The notes below the pieces were generated by a model. It saw only the letters and a list, made by a program, of their open reading frames with translations, was not told where the DNA came from and searched no databases. A DNA stretch of 34,951 bases from Armatimonadota bacterium. Its GTDB lineage: Bacteria > Bacillota > Desulfotomaculia > Desulfotomaculales > Nap2-2B. The stretch is taken from NCBI GenBank assembly GCA_023511535.1, contig JAIMBK010000033.1:1-34951 (forward strand). The letters are read 5' to 3'. The translations under genes and the position numbers were made by a program. Positions 23,343-31,078 of the stretch are shown here, in pieces (the first letter of the stretch is position 1; each line of letters opens with the position of its first letter).

Positions 23343-25392
23343 CAAACGCGGAAATACGTTTAAAAATTGCTGCCGGGCGCTGGCCGTGCTGGCCGTCTGC
23401 CTGGGGTTTCTGGCCGGGGGCGGCGCCGTCCGGGCTGCCTCCGGGGTGGACATCGCCATCCGTTCGGGATTCGACGGCAGGTGCAAGCTGGGCGGGCTGA
23501 ACCCGGTGGTGGTGGACGTGAAAGCGGTGAACGGCGGCTGCCGGGGGATTTTAAGATTAAAGGCCGGCGAAAGGACTTACAGCACCCCGGTGGAACTGGC
23601 AGGGGGCGCCGGAAAGGCCGTTCGCTTTTCCATCCCCTTTTTCGGGGCGGACGAAAGGATAGAGGCGACCTTTGCAGGAGAAGGCGCAGAGTTGGCCAGG
23701 GTGGAGCACACCCCGGTGATTCTTCCTGAAAAAACGCTCTTTTTCGGCGTGCTCAGCGATTCCCCCGCATCCCTCTCCTGCTTGAACGACCTGGACGTCT
23801 TCGAACCGGGCGGGGGCAAGGCCGTGATGGTGGCGCTGGACAGGCAGCTCCCGTACAGCCTGGAGGAACTGGAGAATATAAATTTCATCGTTATCGAGGA
23901 TTTCAGAACCGCGGAACTGGCGGATAGTAAAGCCGGGCTGCTGGAGGACTGGGTCCGGTTGGGAAACTGCCTTCTGGTGGGGGCCGGGGAATACGCGCAG
24001 AAAAATCTCACCGGGGTGCTGGCCGGTTTGAGGGAGCCTTTGCGCCTGGGAGACGGGGTAGTGGTGCCGGTGGCCGGGGGTATCGCAGGCAAAACGCCCG
24101 AATTTCTAGGAACCGTTATTGGGAAACACGTTACCCCGTACGCCCTGGCCAAAGCGGTAAAGGGCGGCGGCCTGCAAAGGCGGACCGCCGGGGCGGTGAA
24201 GCTCGGCGGGGCGGCGGGGGAGGCGATCAGGCCGGAAAAAAACAGCCTGTACTTTGTTTTTTCGTTGCTTCTGCTTTACGTGGCGGCCGTAGGGGCGGCG
24301 GCCCTGGCCGGGAAGAGGGTGAAATGGGCCTATGGGGCGGTGGTTGTTTCTTTCAGCCTGCTTTTCCTCGGCCTGTCTATGTTCAGCGGCATTTTTAAGG
24401 CGGCGGCGGGAGGGGCCGGGGTGAGGGTGCACGGGTCCGTCAACCGCACCTACCTGCTGACCTGCGTTTATCCTTACCGCGGGGACGGGGCCCGGATTGC
24501 CGTTCCCGGCGCCTCCTTTGCGTCGGCGCCGGGCGGCGGGGAAGCCGACGCCCTGTCCAGGGGGGTTTACTGCTCCGGCCGGACCGGGCATTACGTCCAT
24601 AGTTCCTCCTTTGAGCCGGGCGGGGCGGGGGAGGTTGTCCTGGCAGTGAGCGAGGACGGTGTCCTTTCCGGGGAGATCGTCAACCCCCTGCCGCAGGCCA
24701 TGGAAAACTGCTTTCTGATCGTCGGGGACACCGTCATTCCCGTGGGGAAAATGGGAGGCGGGGAAAAGTTCTCCGTAAAGTACAGGCTGGACCACAACCT
24801 TAAGGGTACCGGGGACTACAACTACCTCGAACTCCTGTACCGGGCCGCCGGCGTGCAGGATAACCGCCGGCAACTGATTGACTACTATTTTTATCACGTA
24901 GACGATTATCAACCCGGGGGAAGGCTGATCGGGTTCGCCCGGGAGGCGGCGGCGGCGGAGATTGACGGCGGAAGTCTGAGCATCAGGCGCACCGTCATGA
25001 ATGTATTCCCCATTAATATTCAGCCCGGGGGTGGCCGGGTTAACCTGCCTCCGGAAATTGTAAGGCCGGTGGCGGGTTACGGCCCGGCTGAAGAGGGTGA
25101 GGCCGGGCGGGAGTATTCCGGTGCGCCGGGCGGGGAATTAAAGGTGTACTACGTAATGCCCCCGGGCCTGGAGCCTGCAGAAATAGTCTTCACCGGAACC
25201 GCCGGGGCGGGGGAAAAAAATGTTTTTATCTTCAACCGGGCCGGCGGCAGGTGGGAAATTCTCGGGGAAGAGGTCCTGGCCGGCGAAAGACTCCGGGATT
25301 ACCTGTTTGACGGCCCGCTGATCCTCAGCCTGAGAGGCGGCGCCAGGGCGCTGATTCCCCAGGTGGCGGTGAAGGGGGTTGCCGGCCGGTGA
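23323..25392 (+). CDS. Exported membrane protein of the MoxR/VWA operon
   Basis: ATG with GGAG upstream, overlapping the lipoprotein gene by 20 nt. This 689-residue protein has a signal peptide (NCCRALAVLAVCLGFLAGGG), an extracytoplasmic N-terminal half rich in beta structure (GFDGRCKLGGLNPVVVDVKA), and two adjacent membrane segments at about 307-327 and 335-355 (SLYFVFSLLLLYVAAVGAAA). A second beta-rich region follows (about 360-689). The layout recalls large membrane proteins that accompany MoxR/DUF58/VWA genes, but I recognise no named domain. It probably forms an extracellular scaffold for the complex. It is GC-rich and intact. Confidence 0.75.
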   Translation: MSLTLTSKRGNTFKNCCRALAVLAVCLGFLAGGGAVRAASGVDIAIRSGFDGRCKLGGLNPVVVDVKAVNGGCRGILRLKAGERTYSTPVELAGGAGKAVRFSIPFFGADERIEATFAGEGAELARVEHTPVILPEKTLFFGVLSDSPASLSCLNDLDVFEPGGGKAVMVALDRQLPYSLEELENINFIVIEDFRTAELADSKAGLLEDWVRLGNCLLVGAGEYAQKNLTGVLAGLREPLRLGDGVVVPVAGGIAGKTPEFLGTVIGKHVTPYALAKAVKGGGLQRRTAGAVKLGGAAGEAIRPEKNSLYFVFSLLLLYVAAVGAAALAGKRVKWAYGAVVVSFSLLFLGLSMFSGIFKAAAGGAGVRVHGSVNRTYLLTCVYPYRGDGARIAVPGASFASAPGGGEADALSRGVYCSGRTGHYVHSSSFEPGGAGEVVLAVSEDGVLSGEIVNPLPQAMENCFLIVGDTVIPVGKMGGGEKFSVKYRLDHNLKGTGDYNYLELLYRAAGVQDNRRQLIDYYFYHVDDYQPGGRLIGFAREAAAAEIDGGSLSIRRTVMNVFPINIQPGGGRVNLPPEIVRPVAGYGPAEEGEAGREYSGAPGGELKVYYVMPPGLEPAEIVFTGTAGAGEKNVFIFNRAGGRWEILGEEVLAGERLRDYLFDGPLILSLRGGARALIPQVAVKGVAGR

Positions 25393-26132
25393 AAGCAAGA
25401 CTGGCGCGGGTGGCGGAGATTTTTCATCCCGAAAGAGAAAACGGCGTCCTGGGCACCCTGTACATTGCGGTGCTGGTTTTTCTGCTGGCCGCCTACCTGT
25501 TTGTGGCGGTCCGGCGGGAGGCGGGATACAATCCCGGCCTGTACAGGAATGTCTACGTGTATTTCATGGTCTTTGACTTCATCCTGTTTTCCCTGTTTAT
25601 ACCGTTTTGGGAAACGGGGGAATCGACTCCGCAAAAGGCGCGTCCATTGAAAACCGCCGCCGGGATCGCCGTCCTGGCGGCGTCCCCGGCTCCGCTGATT
25701 CTCGCCGTTTTTATGGCCGGCAGGATAAGTCCCGTCAATTTTCTACTTCCCCTGGCGCTGAAGGCTGTCTGGGGTAGCGCGGTGGTCGGCCTGCGAAACT
25801 TTCTTGGGGCTGTAAAGCCGGGCTGGCGCTGGAACGGCTTTCTTACGGGGTTCTTTATTTTTTCCGTGCTGGCCTTAAGCGGGTTGCTGGCCTTTTTCCA
25901 CGTGGAATACCGGCAGGCGGTAATCACCACCCTTTACGACAGGGACATCCCGGGGGTTTTCTTCCTCAACCCCCTGCTGTCCCTGGCCGGGCTGGTTTAT
26001 TGCCAGGCCGGCGGCGGCAGCCAGGCGGGCCTGTTTCCCCTGTACGCCTGCGCGCTGTTCTGGGGGTCGGCGGCGGCGGTTCTGCTCCTGGCGGCGGGGA
26101 AAATTCCGGGAGGTGGGGCCGGCCGTGGCTGA
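25389..26132 (+). CDS. Polytopic membrane protein (ABC-2 permease-like topology)
   Basis: GTG start overlapping the previous stop by 4 nt (GTGA). The 247-residue protein has about six to seven hydrophobic segments, including LGTLYIAVLVFLLAAYLFVA, VYVYFMVFDFILFSLFIPFW and FPLYACALFWGSAAAVLLLA. A short cytoplasmic N-terminus (EIFHPERENG) precedes the first segment. The topology and the NPLLSLAGL segment near the end resemble ABC-2-type permeases, which often sit in MoxR/VWA clusters. No ATP-binding-cassette gene is nearby, so transport activity is not supported. The function is unknown. Confidence 0.7.
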   Translation: MKARLARVAEIFHPERENGVLGTLYIAVLVFLLAAYLFVAVRREAGYNPGLYRNVYVYFMVFDFILFSLFIPFWETGESTPQKARPLKTAAGIAVLAASPAPLILAVFMAGRISPVNFLLPLALKAVWGSAVVGLRNFLGAVKPGWRWNGFLTGFFIFSVLALSGLLAFFHVEYRQAVITTLYDRDIPGVFFLNPLLSLAGLVYCQAGGGSQAGLFPLYACALFWGSAAAVLLLAAGKIPGGGAGRG

Positions 26133-27714
26133 GGCGAGGGCGGAGGCGGCGCTGAGCAGGCTGAGGAACAGGATCTGGCTGGGGAACGTCCTGGAAAGAC
26201 TTTCGGTCACCCTGCTGGTGTCGGCGGCAGGAGTGTTTTTGCTGACGGCGGCGAGGCACGTTGTAGTTTTGCCGTACTTTGCCGGCAAGGCGGCGGTCCT
26301 GCTGGCGGCCCTGTGGGCGGCGGGGGGGATTTGGGCGCTGGCCGGGCGCCCCGGGATCAAGCAGGCGGCCGCGGCGGGAGACCGGCTGGGGCTGCAGGAC
26401 CGGCTTTCCACCTACCTGGAGTACGGGGACCGGGACGGTGCCGTCGTGGAGGCGTTCCGGGAGGAACTGGAGAGTGTGCTGGCGGGATGCGACCCCGCCC
26501 GGATGTACCGGCTTGCTTTTCCCTGGAAAAGGATGCTGGCCGCGGTAATCATTTTCACTGCGGCGGGCTGCGTTTTCTGGCTGCCGTCCCCCCGGGCGGA
26601 GGAGGCGGCCTGGCGGGAGGAGGTAAACAGGGAACTGAGGCAGGAGGCCGAAAACGTAGCCTTGATCAAGAAGGGCCTGGAGGAGAAAGCCGGAAAAGAG
26701 GAGGCGCCGGCCGGTTCCTTAGAAAAAAATGCCGTCGCTCTGCTGCGCGAGTTGGAAAAAAAGCTGGAACGGGGCTATGATTACCGGGCGGCCGCCCTCC
26801 AGGTGGCGGGCGCTCTGCAGGAACTTTCCAGGCGGGGGCGGGGGCTGGATCCGGCCGACGTGAGGGGCCTGGCGGGAATATTTGAAGGGGTCGGGGAAAA
26901 AACCGCCGAAGCCGCCGGCCTGCTGCGCTCCGGGGACGCCGGCGGGGCCGCCCGGGCCCTCGGCAACCCGGCCTTTGACGGGAACGAGCGCAGGGCGATG
27001 CTGGAAAACGTCCGGAGGCTGCTCGCCGGAAGGGACTTAAGCGGACCCCAAAGGCAGGTCCTGCAGGAAATAAAGGCCGCCTTAGAAAAAGAAGGCTTTC
27101 ACGCAGGGGACCTGGCGAAGGTGCTGAGTTCCGCCCCCTCCGTTAAAAAAGAGGCGCCGGAACTGAAGGAGACGGAGACGAAGCTGCAGAGTCTGAAAGA
27201 AAGGCTGCTGGCCAAAAGCGGCGGCGGCACCGGAAGACCCGGCGGCGCCGGCGGCGGTGAATTTGCGCCGGAAAATGCGGCGGATCCCCTGGGCGGCGAA
27301 ACAGCCGGCCGGGAAGCGGCGACGGCCCGGGGCGACTTCGGCGGCCGGTTCCGGCGGGAACCCTGGGCGCTGGGGGGAGGAGGAGTCCCTGGCGGCGGCG
27401 CAACCGGGGAAACAGGCCGGGAAGGCCGGGTGGAAAAAAGCGACGCCCCCGTTTTCGCCCCCGCTGCAGGTTCCGGGTCGCTGGAAGTCAGGGGGGAATG
27501 GCGGGAAAATAGCGGCCGGGTTGGCGAAAGGCGCTCGGACAGGGTGCTGGGCCTGGCCGGGGAGGGCGGCGGCCGCGAAGCGCTTTACCGGGATTTTCAA
27601 AGGGAAGACGCGGCCTCCCTGGACGGCTACGCTCTCCCTTCCGACAAAAGACGGCTGGTGCTGGAATATTTCAGGGTGCTTAGGGGGGACGACGCGGATG
27701 GAGGCGCCGATTGA
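26113..27714 (+). CDS. DUF4175-like coiled-coil membrane protein
   Basis: GTG start (26113 or the in-frame GTG 26125), overlapping the previous gene by up to 20 nt. The 533-residue protein has membrane segments near 30-50, 56-78 and 138-156, with RLGLQDRLSTYLEY between them as in DUF4175 proteins. A long charged helical region (about 165-375: EEVNRELRQEAENVALIKKG) is probably coiled coil. A Gly/Glu/Arg-rich disordered stretch (about 378-490) and a short conserved tail (LPSDKRRLVLEYFRVLRG) complete it. In MoxR clusters such proteins are thought to be membrane adaptors. The start of moxR overlaps its 3' end by 17 nt. Confidence 0.75.
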   Translation: MGPAVAEARAEAALSRLRNRIWLGNVLERLSVTLLVSAAGVFLLTAARHVVVLPYFAGKAAVLLAALWAAGGIWALAGRPGIKQAAAAGDRLGLQDRLSTYLEYGDRDGAVVEAFREELESVLAGCDPARMYRLAFPWKRMLAAVIIFTAAGCVFWLPSPRAEEAAWREEVNRELRQEAENVALIKKGLEEKAGKEEAPAGSLEKNAVALLRELEKKLERGYDYRAAALQVAGALQELSRRGRGLDPADVRGLAGIFEGVGEKTAEAAGLLRSGDAGGAARALGNPAFDGNERRAMLENVRRLLAGRDLSGPQRQVLQEIKAALEKEGFHAGDLAKVLSSAPSVKKEAPELKETETKLQSLKERLLAKSGGGTGRPGGAGGGEFAPENAADPLGGETAGREAATARGDFGGRFRREPWALGGGGVPGGGATGETGREGRVEKSDAPVFAPAAGSGSLEVRGEWRENSGRVGERRSDRVLGLAGEGGGREALYRDFQREDAASLDGYALPSDKRRLVLEYFRVLRGDDADGGAD

Positions 27715-28693
27715 TACCCGGGTGGAAATGGAAGTGATCCGGAGCTTTAAGGATATGTTCGAGACCGTTTCGGCGGAAGTGGAAAAGCAGGTGGTGGGGC
27801 AGAGAGAGATCGTGAGCCACGTCCTGATCGGCATTATCGCCGGGGGGAACGTTTTGGTGGAAGGGGCGCCGGGTCTGGGCAAGACCGTCCTGGTAAAGTC
27901 CTTCGCCAGGGTGCTGGACCTGCCCTTTTCCAGGATCCAGTTCACCCCGGACCTGATGCCCTCGGACATTACCGGCACGGTGGTGGTGAGCAGGACTGAC
28001 CGGGGGCTGGAATTCACCTTCCAGGAAGGCCCCCTGTTCGGTTCCCTGGTCCTGGCGGACGAAATCAACAGGGCCACCCCCAAAACCCAGAGCGCCCTGC
28101 TGGAAGCAATGCAGGAAGGCGCCGTCACCGTGGGCGGGGTCACCCACCGGCTGCCGGAACCGTTTTTTGTGCTGGCCACCCAGAACCCCATCGAGATGGA
28201 GGGAACCTACCGGCTCCCCGAGGCCCAGCTGGACAGGTTCATGTTCAAGCTGGACATCCGGCTGCCCGGCGAGCGGGATATCCATAGAATTATCGACATC
28301 ACCACCATCGGCGGGGATGGGCTGCGGGTTGAAAAGCGGCTGTCCAGGGAAGAACTGCTGCTCATGAAAAACGCCGCCGCCCGGGTCCCGGTGCCGTCGA
28401 CGGCCAGGGAAAAGGCGGTGAAGATAATGCTGCAGACCCACCCGGACAGGACGGACGTACCCCTGGTGAGAGAATACGTCCGCTGCGGCGCCAGCCCCCG
28501 GGGGGTGCAGGCGATGATTGCCTCCGCCCGGGTGAGGGCCCTGGCCCGGGGCAGGTTCAACGTGTCCGTGGAGGACGTCAGGGAAATGGCGGCGCCCTGC
28601 CTGAGGCACAGATTTTTCCTCAATTTCAAGGCCGCCGCCGACGGGGTGGACGCCGACACCATAATCGGGGAAATTTTGAAAAAGGTGAGCTGA
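27698..28693 (+). CDS. MoxR-family AAA+ ATPase
   Basis: ATG 27698 (GGGGGG upstream) gives 331 residues; the same frame is open much further upstream, but only as overlap with the preceding gene. Walker A GAPGLGKT near residue 56, Walker B LVLADEINRATPKTQSALLE near 116, sensor-1/arginine-finger region ATQNPIEMEGTYRLPEAQLD near 163, and the lid domain (VPLVREYVRCGASPRGVQAM) are all present. MoxR ATPases act as chaperones that remodel or insert cofactors into partner proteins, usually together with VWA proteins, here the next three genes. The substrate is unknown; the lipoprotein at the head of the operon is a candidate partner. Confidence 0.95.
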   Translation: MEAPIDTRVEMEVIRSFKDMFETVSAEVEKQVVGQREIVSHVLIGIIAGGNVLVEGAPGLGKTVLVKSFARVLDLPFSRIQFTPDLMPSDITGTVVVSRTDRGLEFTFQEGPLFGSLVLADEINRATPKTQSALLEAMQEGAVTVGGVTHRLPEPFFVLATQNPIEMEGTYRLPEAQLDRFMFKLDIRLPGERDIHRIIDITTIGGDGLRVEKRLSREELLLMKNAAARVPVPSTAREKAVKIMLQTHPDRTDVPLVREYVRCGASPRGVQAMIASARVRALARGRFNVSVEDVREMAAPCLRHRFFLNFKAAADGVDADTIIGEILKKVS

Positions 28694-28724
28694 ACTGGAC
28701 CGCTTTTTACAGGAAATCCAGAAC

Positions 28725-29540
28725 ATGGGCAGTATATTATTGCGCAAACGGGTCGCCAAGGGGGGCGGCGGGATCCATCCCGGCGCCGGCCGGGGGGTTT
28801 CCCTGGACTTCCACGGCCACAGCCCTTATACCCCCGGAGAGGACGTAAGGAAAATCGACTGGAAGGCCTACGCCAGGACGGAAAACCTTTACGTAAAGGA
28901 TTTCAGCGAGGAGAGGCAGGCCCTGGTCGGGGTTTTGCTGGACTGCAGCGCTTCCATGGATTTCGGCCGTCCGGACAAGTGGCAGATGGCCCTGAAACTG
29001 TCGTTGGGCATTGCCTACCTGGCTTTGCGGCAGGGGGACCGGCTGTCCTTTTGCACCGCCGGGCGGGGGCTGGAGGTATTAAAGGAAAACGCGGCGGGAA
29101 TGGAACACTTCTCCGAACTCAGGAAGATTGCGCCGCGGCTGAAGCCCGGGGGCGCCACAGACCGGCAGGTCTTCACCGGCGCCGGGTTCCGCGGGGCCGG
29201 CTTTACCTTTATCCTGTCCGATTTTTTGGGCCTGGATGCCGGCGCGGTACTTGACCACTTTTGGGCGGGGGACCGGCAGGTGGTGGCCATCCAGGTAATT
29301 TCCCCCCAGGAACTGGAACCGCCCGCCGGCGAAGAACTGAAACTGGTCGACGCGGAAACCGGAAGGATAATGAGGGTTCATTTCAACGCCGAAGCCAGGC
29401 GCAGATATGCGGAGAGGGCAAAACGCTTTTTAGTGGAAACCCGGGAACAGTGCGTCCGGCGGGGCGCCGGGTACGTACTGGCAGATACCGCCGCGGACCC
29501 CGTCCGTGTCCTCAGGCAGGCGCTGGAGGTGGGCGGATGA
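28725..29540 (+). CDS. DUF58 protein with VWA-like fold
   Basis: This 271-residue protein follows moxR. It carries the DUF58 signature SLDFHGHSPYTPGEDVRKID then WKAYAR near 26-51 and a VWA-like MIDAS DCSASMDFG near 72-80. Homologues typically begin about ten residues earlier. The frame is open back to a TGA at 28686-28688 and reads LDRFLQEIQN before this ATG, so translation may begin at CTG 28695, 2 nt after the moxR stop. DUF58 proteins are standard MoxR partners. The 4-nt ATGA overlap with the next gene indicates coupling. Confidence 0.9.
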   Translation: MGSILLRKRVAKGGGGIHPGAGRGVSLDFHGHSPYTPGEDVRKIDWKAYARTENLYVKDFSEERQALVGVLLDCSASMDFGRPDKWQMALKLSLGIAYLALRQGDRLSFCTAGRGLEVLKENAAGMEHFSELRKIAPRLKPGGATDRQVFTGAGFRGAGFTFILSDFLGLDAGAVLDHFWAGDRQVVAIQVISPQELEPPAGEELKLVDAETGRIMRVHFNAEARRRYAERAKRFLVETREQCVRRGAGYVLADTAADPVRVLRQALEVGG

Positions 29541-31078
29541 CCTTTTTCAGGCCGGAATGGCTGCTGCTGGGGGCGCTCCTGCCGCTTATTGTGCTCCTTT
29601 ATTTCAAAAAGAAGCAGGTTTTGGAATACCGGGTTTCCAGCCTGGAATTCTGGGAGGAGGCGGTGAGGGAAAAGCAGGGCTTCCGGGTAAGGCGCATAGA
29701 CAGGTACCTGCCCCTTATTTTGCAGCTTTTGGCGGGGCTGCTCCTGGTCACGGCCGCCGCCGGGCCGGTTTGGGTCCGCCCCTTCTCCGGGGACAGGGTG
29801 GTCGTCGCCCTGGACTGCTCCTTTTCCATGAAGGCGGTGGAGGGCGGCGTCAGCAGGTTCGAGCGGGCCAGGGAGGAAGCGGGCGGGATTATCCGGAGCC
29901 TTCCGGGAAGCAGTAAGGTCACCCTCGTTTTGTTGGCTGACGGCGCCCGGGAACTGGTCGCCGACGCCGCTCCCCGGCAGGCCCTGGAGGCGCTGGCAAA
30001 AGCGGAGTGCACCTCCCGGCCCCTGAATGCGGCCTTTGCCGCCGCGCACCTGGGGGCTCTTTCTTCCCCGGTTATCCTGGTGACGGACAAAGAGCTGGAA
30101 CTGGGGGACAGGGCGGTGCGGGTGGGGGGCGTGCCGGACAATGCGGGGATAACCAGGGCGCGTTACGATTATTACGGCGGGGAAGTTTTCTTTGCGGTAA
30201 AAAACTATTTCCCGGGCAAAAAAAGAGTTACCTTAAGCCTGTGGGCGGGCGGTAAAAAAATCGACTCCTTCACCGTCGAAATGCAACCCGGGGCCGAGGG
30301 GGAATTCTCTTTCGGGGCGCCGGGGGCCGAGGGGTTGCTGACCCTTAAAATAGAGGAGCCGGACGCGCTGGCGGAGGACAACGTGTATTTCGTGCCCGCC
30401 GGAAACAGGGGCAAAAAAAAGGTGCTGTTGGCCGGTGGCAACTTTTTCCTGGAAAAGGCGCTGGCCGCCATGGCCGACGTAAGGCTGGCCAGGGCCGGGA
30501 GCCCGGAGGAAGGTGACGGCCCCCGGGTGGTGATCGTGGCGGGCGGCGGGGATGCGCCCGCCCTGCCGGAGGGTGCCGGAGTCTGGTACCTTGTCCCGGG
30601 CTCCGGCAAGACGGCGGGGGGCGCGGTGAAGAACGCTTCTTTGCAAGCGTTTCCCTCTCCCTTAACCGAAGGCCTTATCCTGAGGGACGTTTACCTGGAG
30701 GAGGCGGCCCCGCTGCCGGCCGGGGAGGGAATGCAGGAGGTCCTGGGGGCCGGTGGCGTTACGGTGATGGCCGCCGGCGTGGAAAACGGCCGGAGAACCG
30801 TTTACTCCAGCATTGACTTTAACCGGACCAACCTGGTGACGCAGCCGGATTTTCCGGTACTGGTCAGCAATATAGTCGACTGGCTCGCCGCCGGCGGCAC
30901 CGGGGAATACCCGGACAACCCCCCGGCTTCCATGATCACGGCGGGCGGGACAAACCCCGGAACCGGGAATAAAAGCGGGGCGCCCGTCCCGCTCTTTGTT
31001 CCTCTGGAAAAGGCGGCCCTGGCGGCGGTCCTGGCGCTGCTGGTTCTGGAGTGGGAGGTGACCAGGCGTGGGCTATGA
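29537..31078 (+). CDS. BatA-like VWA membrane protein
   Basis: ATG overlaps the DUF58 stop (ATGA). The 513-residue protein starts with a BatA-type N-terminal domain: FFRPEWLLLGALLPLIVLLY (membrane segment 1), a short loop, then PLILQLLAGLLLVTAAAGPV (segment 2, about 57-76). A VWA domain with MIDAS DCSFSMKAV near 93 follows. The second half is beta-rich and extracytoplasmic, with a final hydrophobic segment (EKAALAAVLALLVLEWEV) as a C-terminal membrane anchor. It matches aerotolerance-type (Bat) proteins that assemble with MoxR. The next gene overlaps by 11 nt. Confidence 0.88.
   Translation: MTFFRPEWLLLGALLPLIVLLYFKKKQVLEYRVSSLEFWEEAVREKQGFRVRRIDRYLPLILQLLAGLLLVTAAAGPVWVRPFSGDRVVVALDCSFSMKAVEGGVSRFERAREEAGGIIRSLPGSSKVTLVLLADGARELVADAAPRQALEALAKAECTSRPLNAAFAAAHLGALSSPVILVTDKELELGDRAVRVGGVPDNAGITRARYDYYGGEVFFAVKNYFPGKKRVTLSLWAGGKKIDSFTVEMQPGAEGEFSFGAPGAEGLLTLKIEEPDALAEDNVYFVPAGNRGKKKVLLAGGNFFLEKALAAMADVRLARAGSPEEGDGPRVVIVAGGGDAPALPEGAGVWYLVPGSGKTAGGAVKNASLQAFPSPLTEGLILRDVYLEEAAPLPAGEGMQEVLGAGGVTVMAAGVENGRRTVYSSIDFNRTNLVTQPDFPVLVSNIVDWLAAGGTGEYPDNPPASMITAGGTNPGTGNKSGAPVPLFVPLEKAALAAVLALLVLEWEVTRRGL

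Noticed and set aside
27257..27697. Upstream extension of the MoxR frame
   Set aside because: The frame is open but lies entirely over the DUF4175-like gene and is Pro/Arg/Gly-rich without MoxR homology; ATG 27698 gives a normal-length protein.
29261..29536. Upstream extension of the BatA-like VWA frame
   Set aside because: It overlaps the DUF58 gene in another frame; ATG 29537 overlaps the DUF58 stop by 4 nt and begins with the expected membrane segment.
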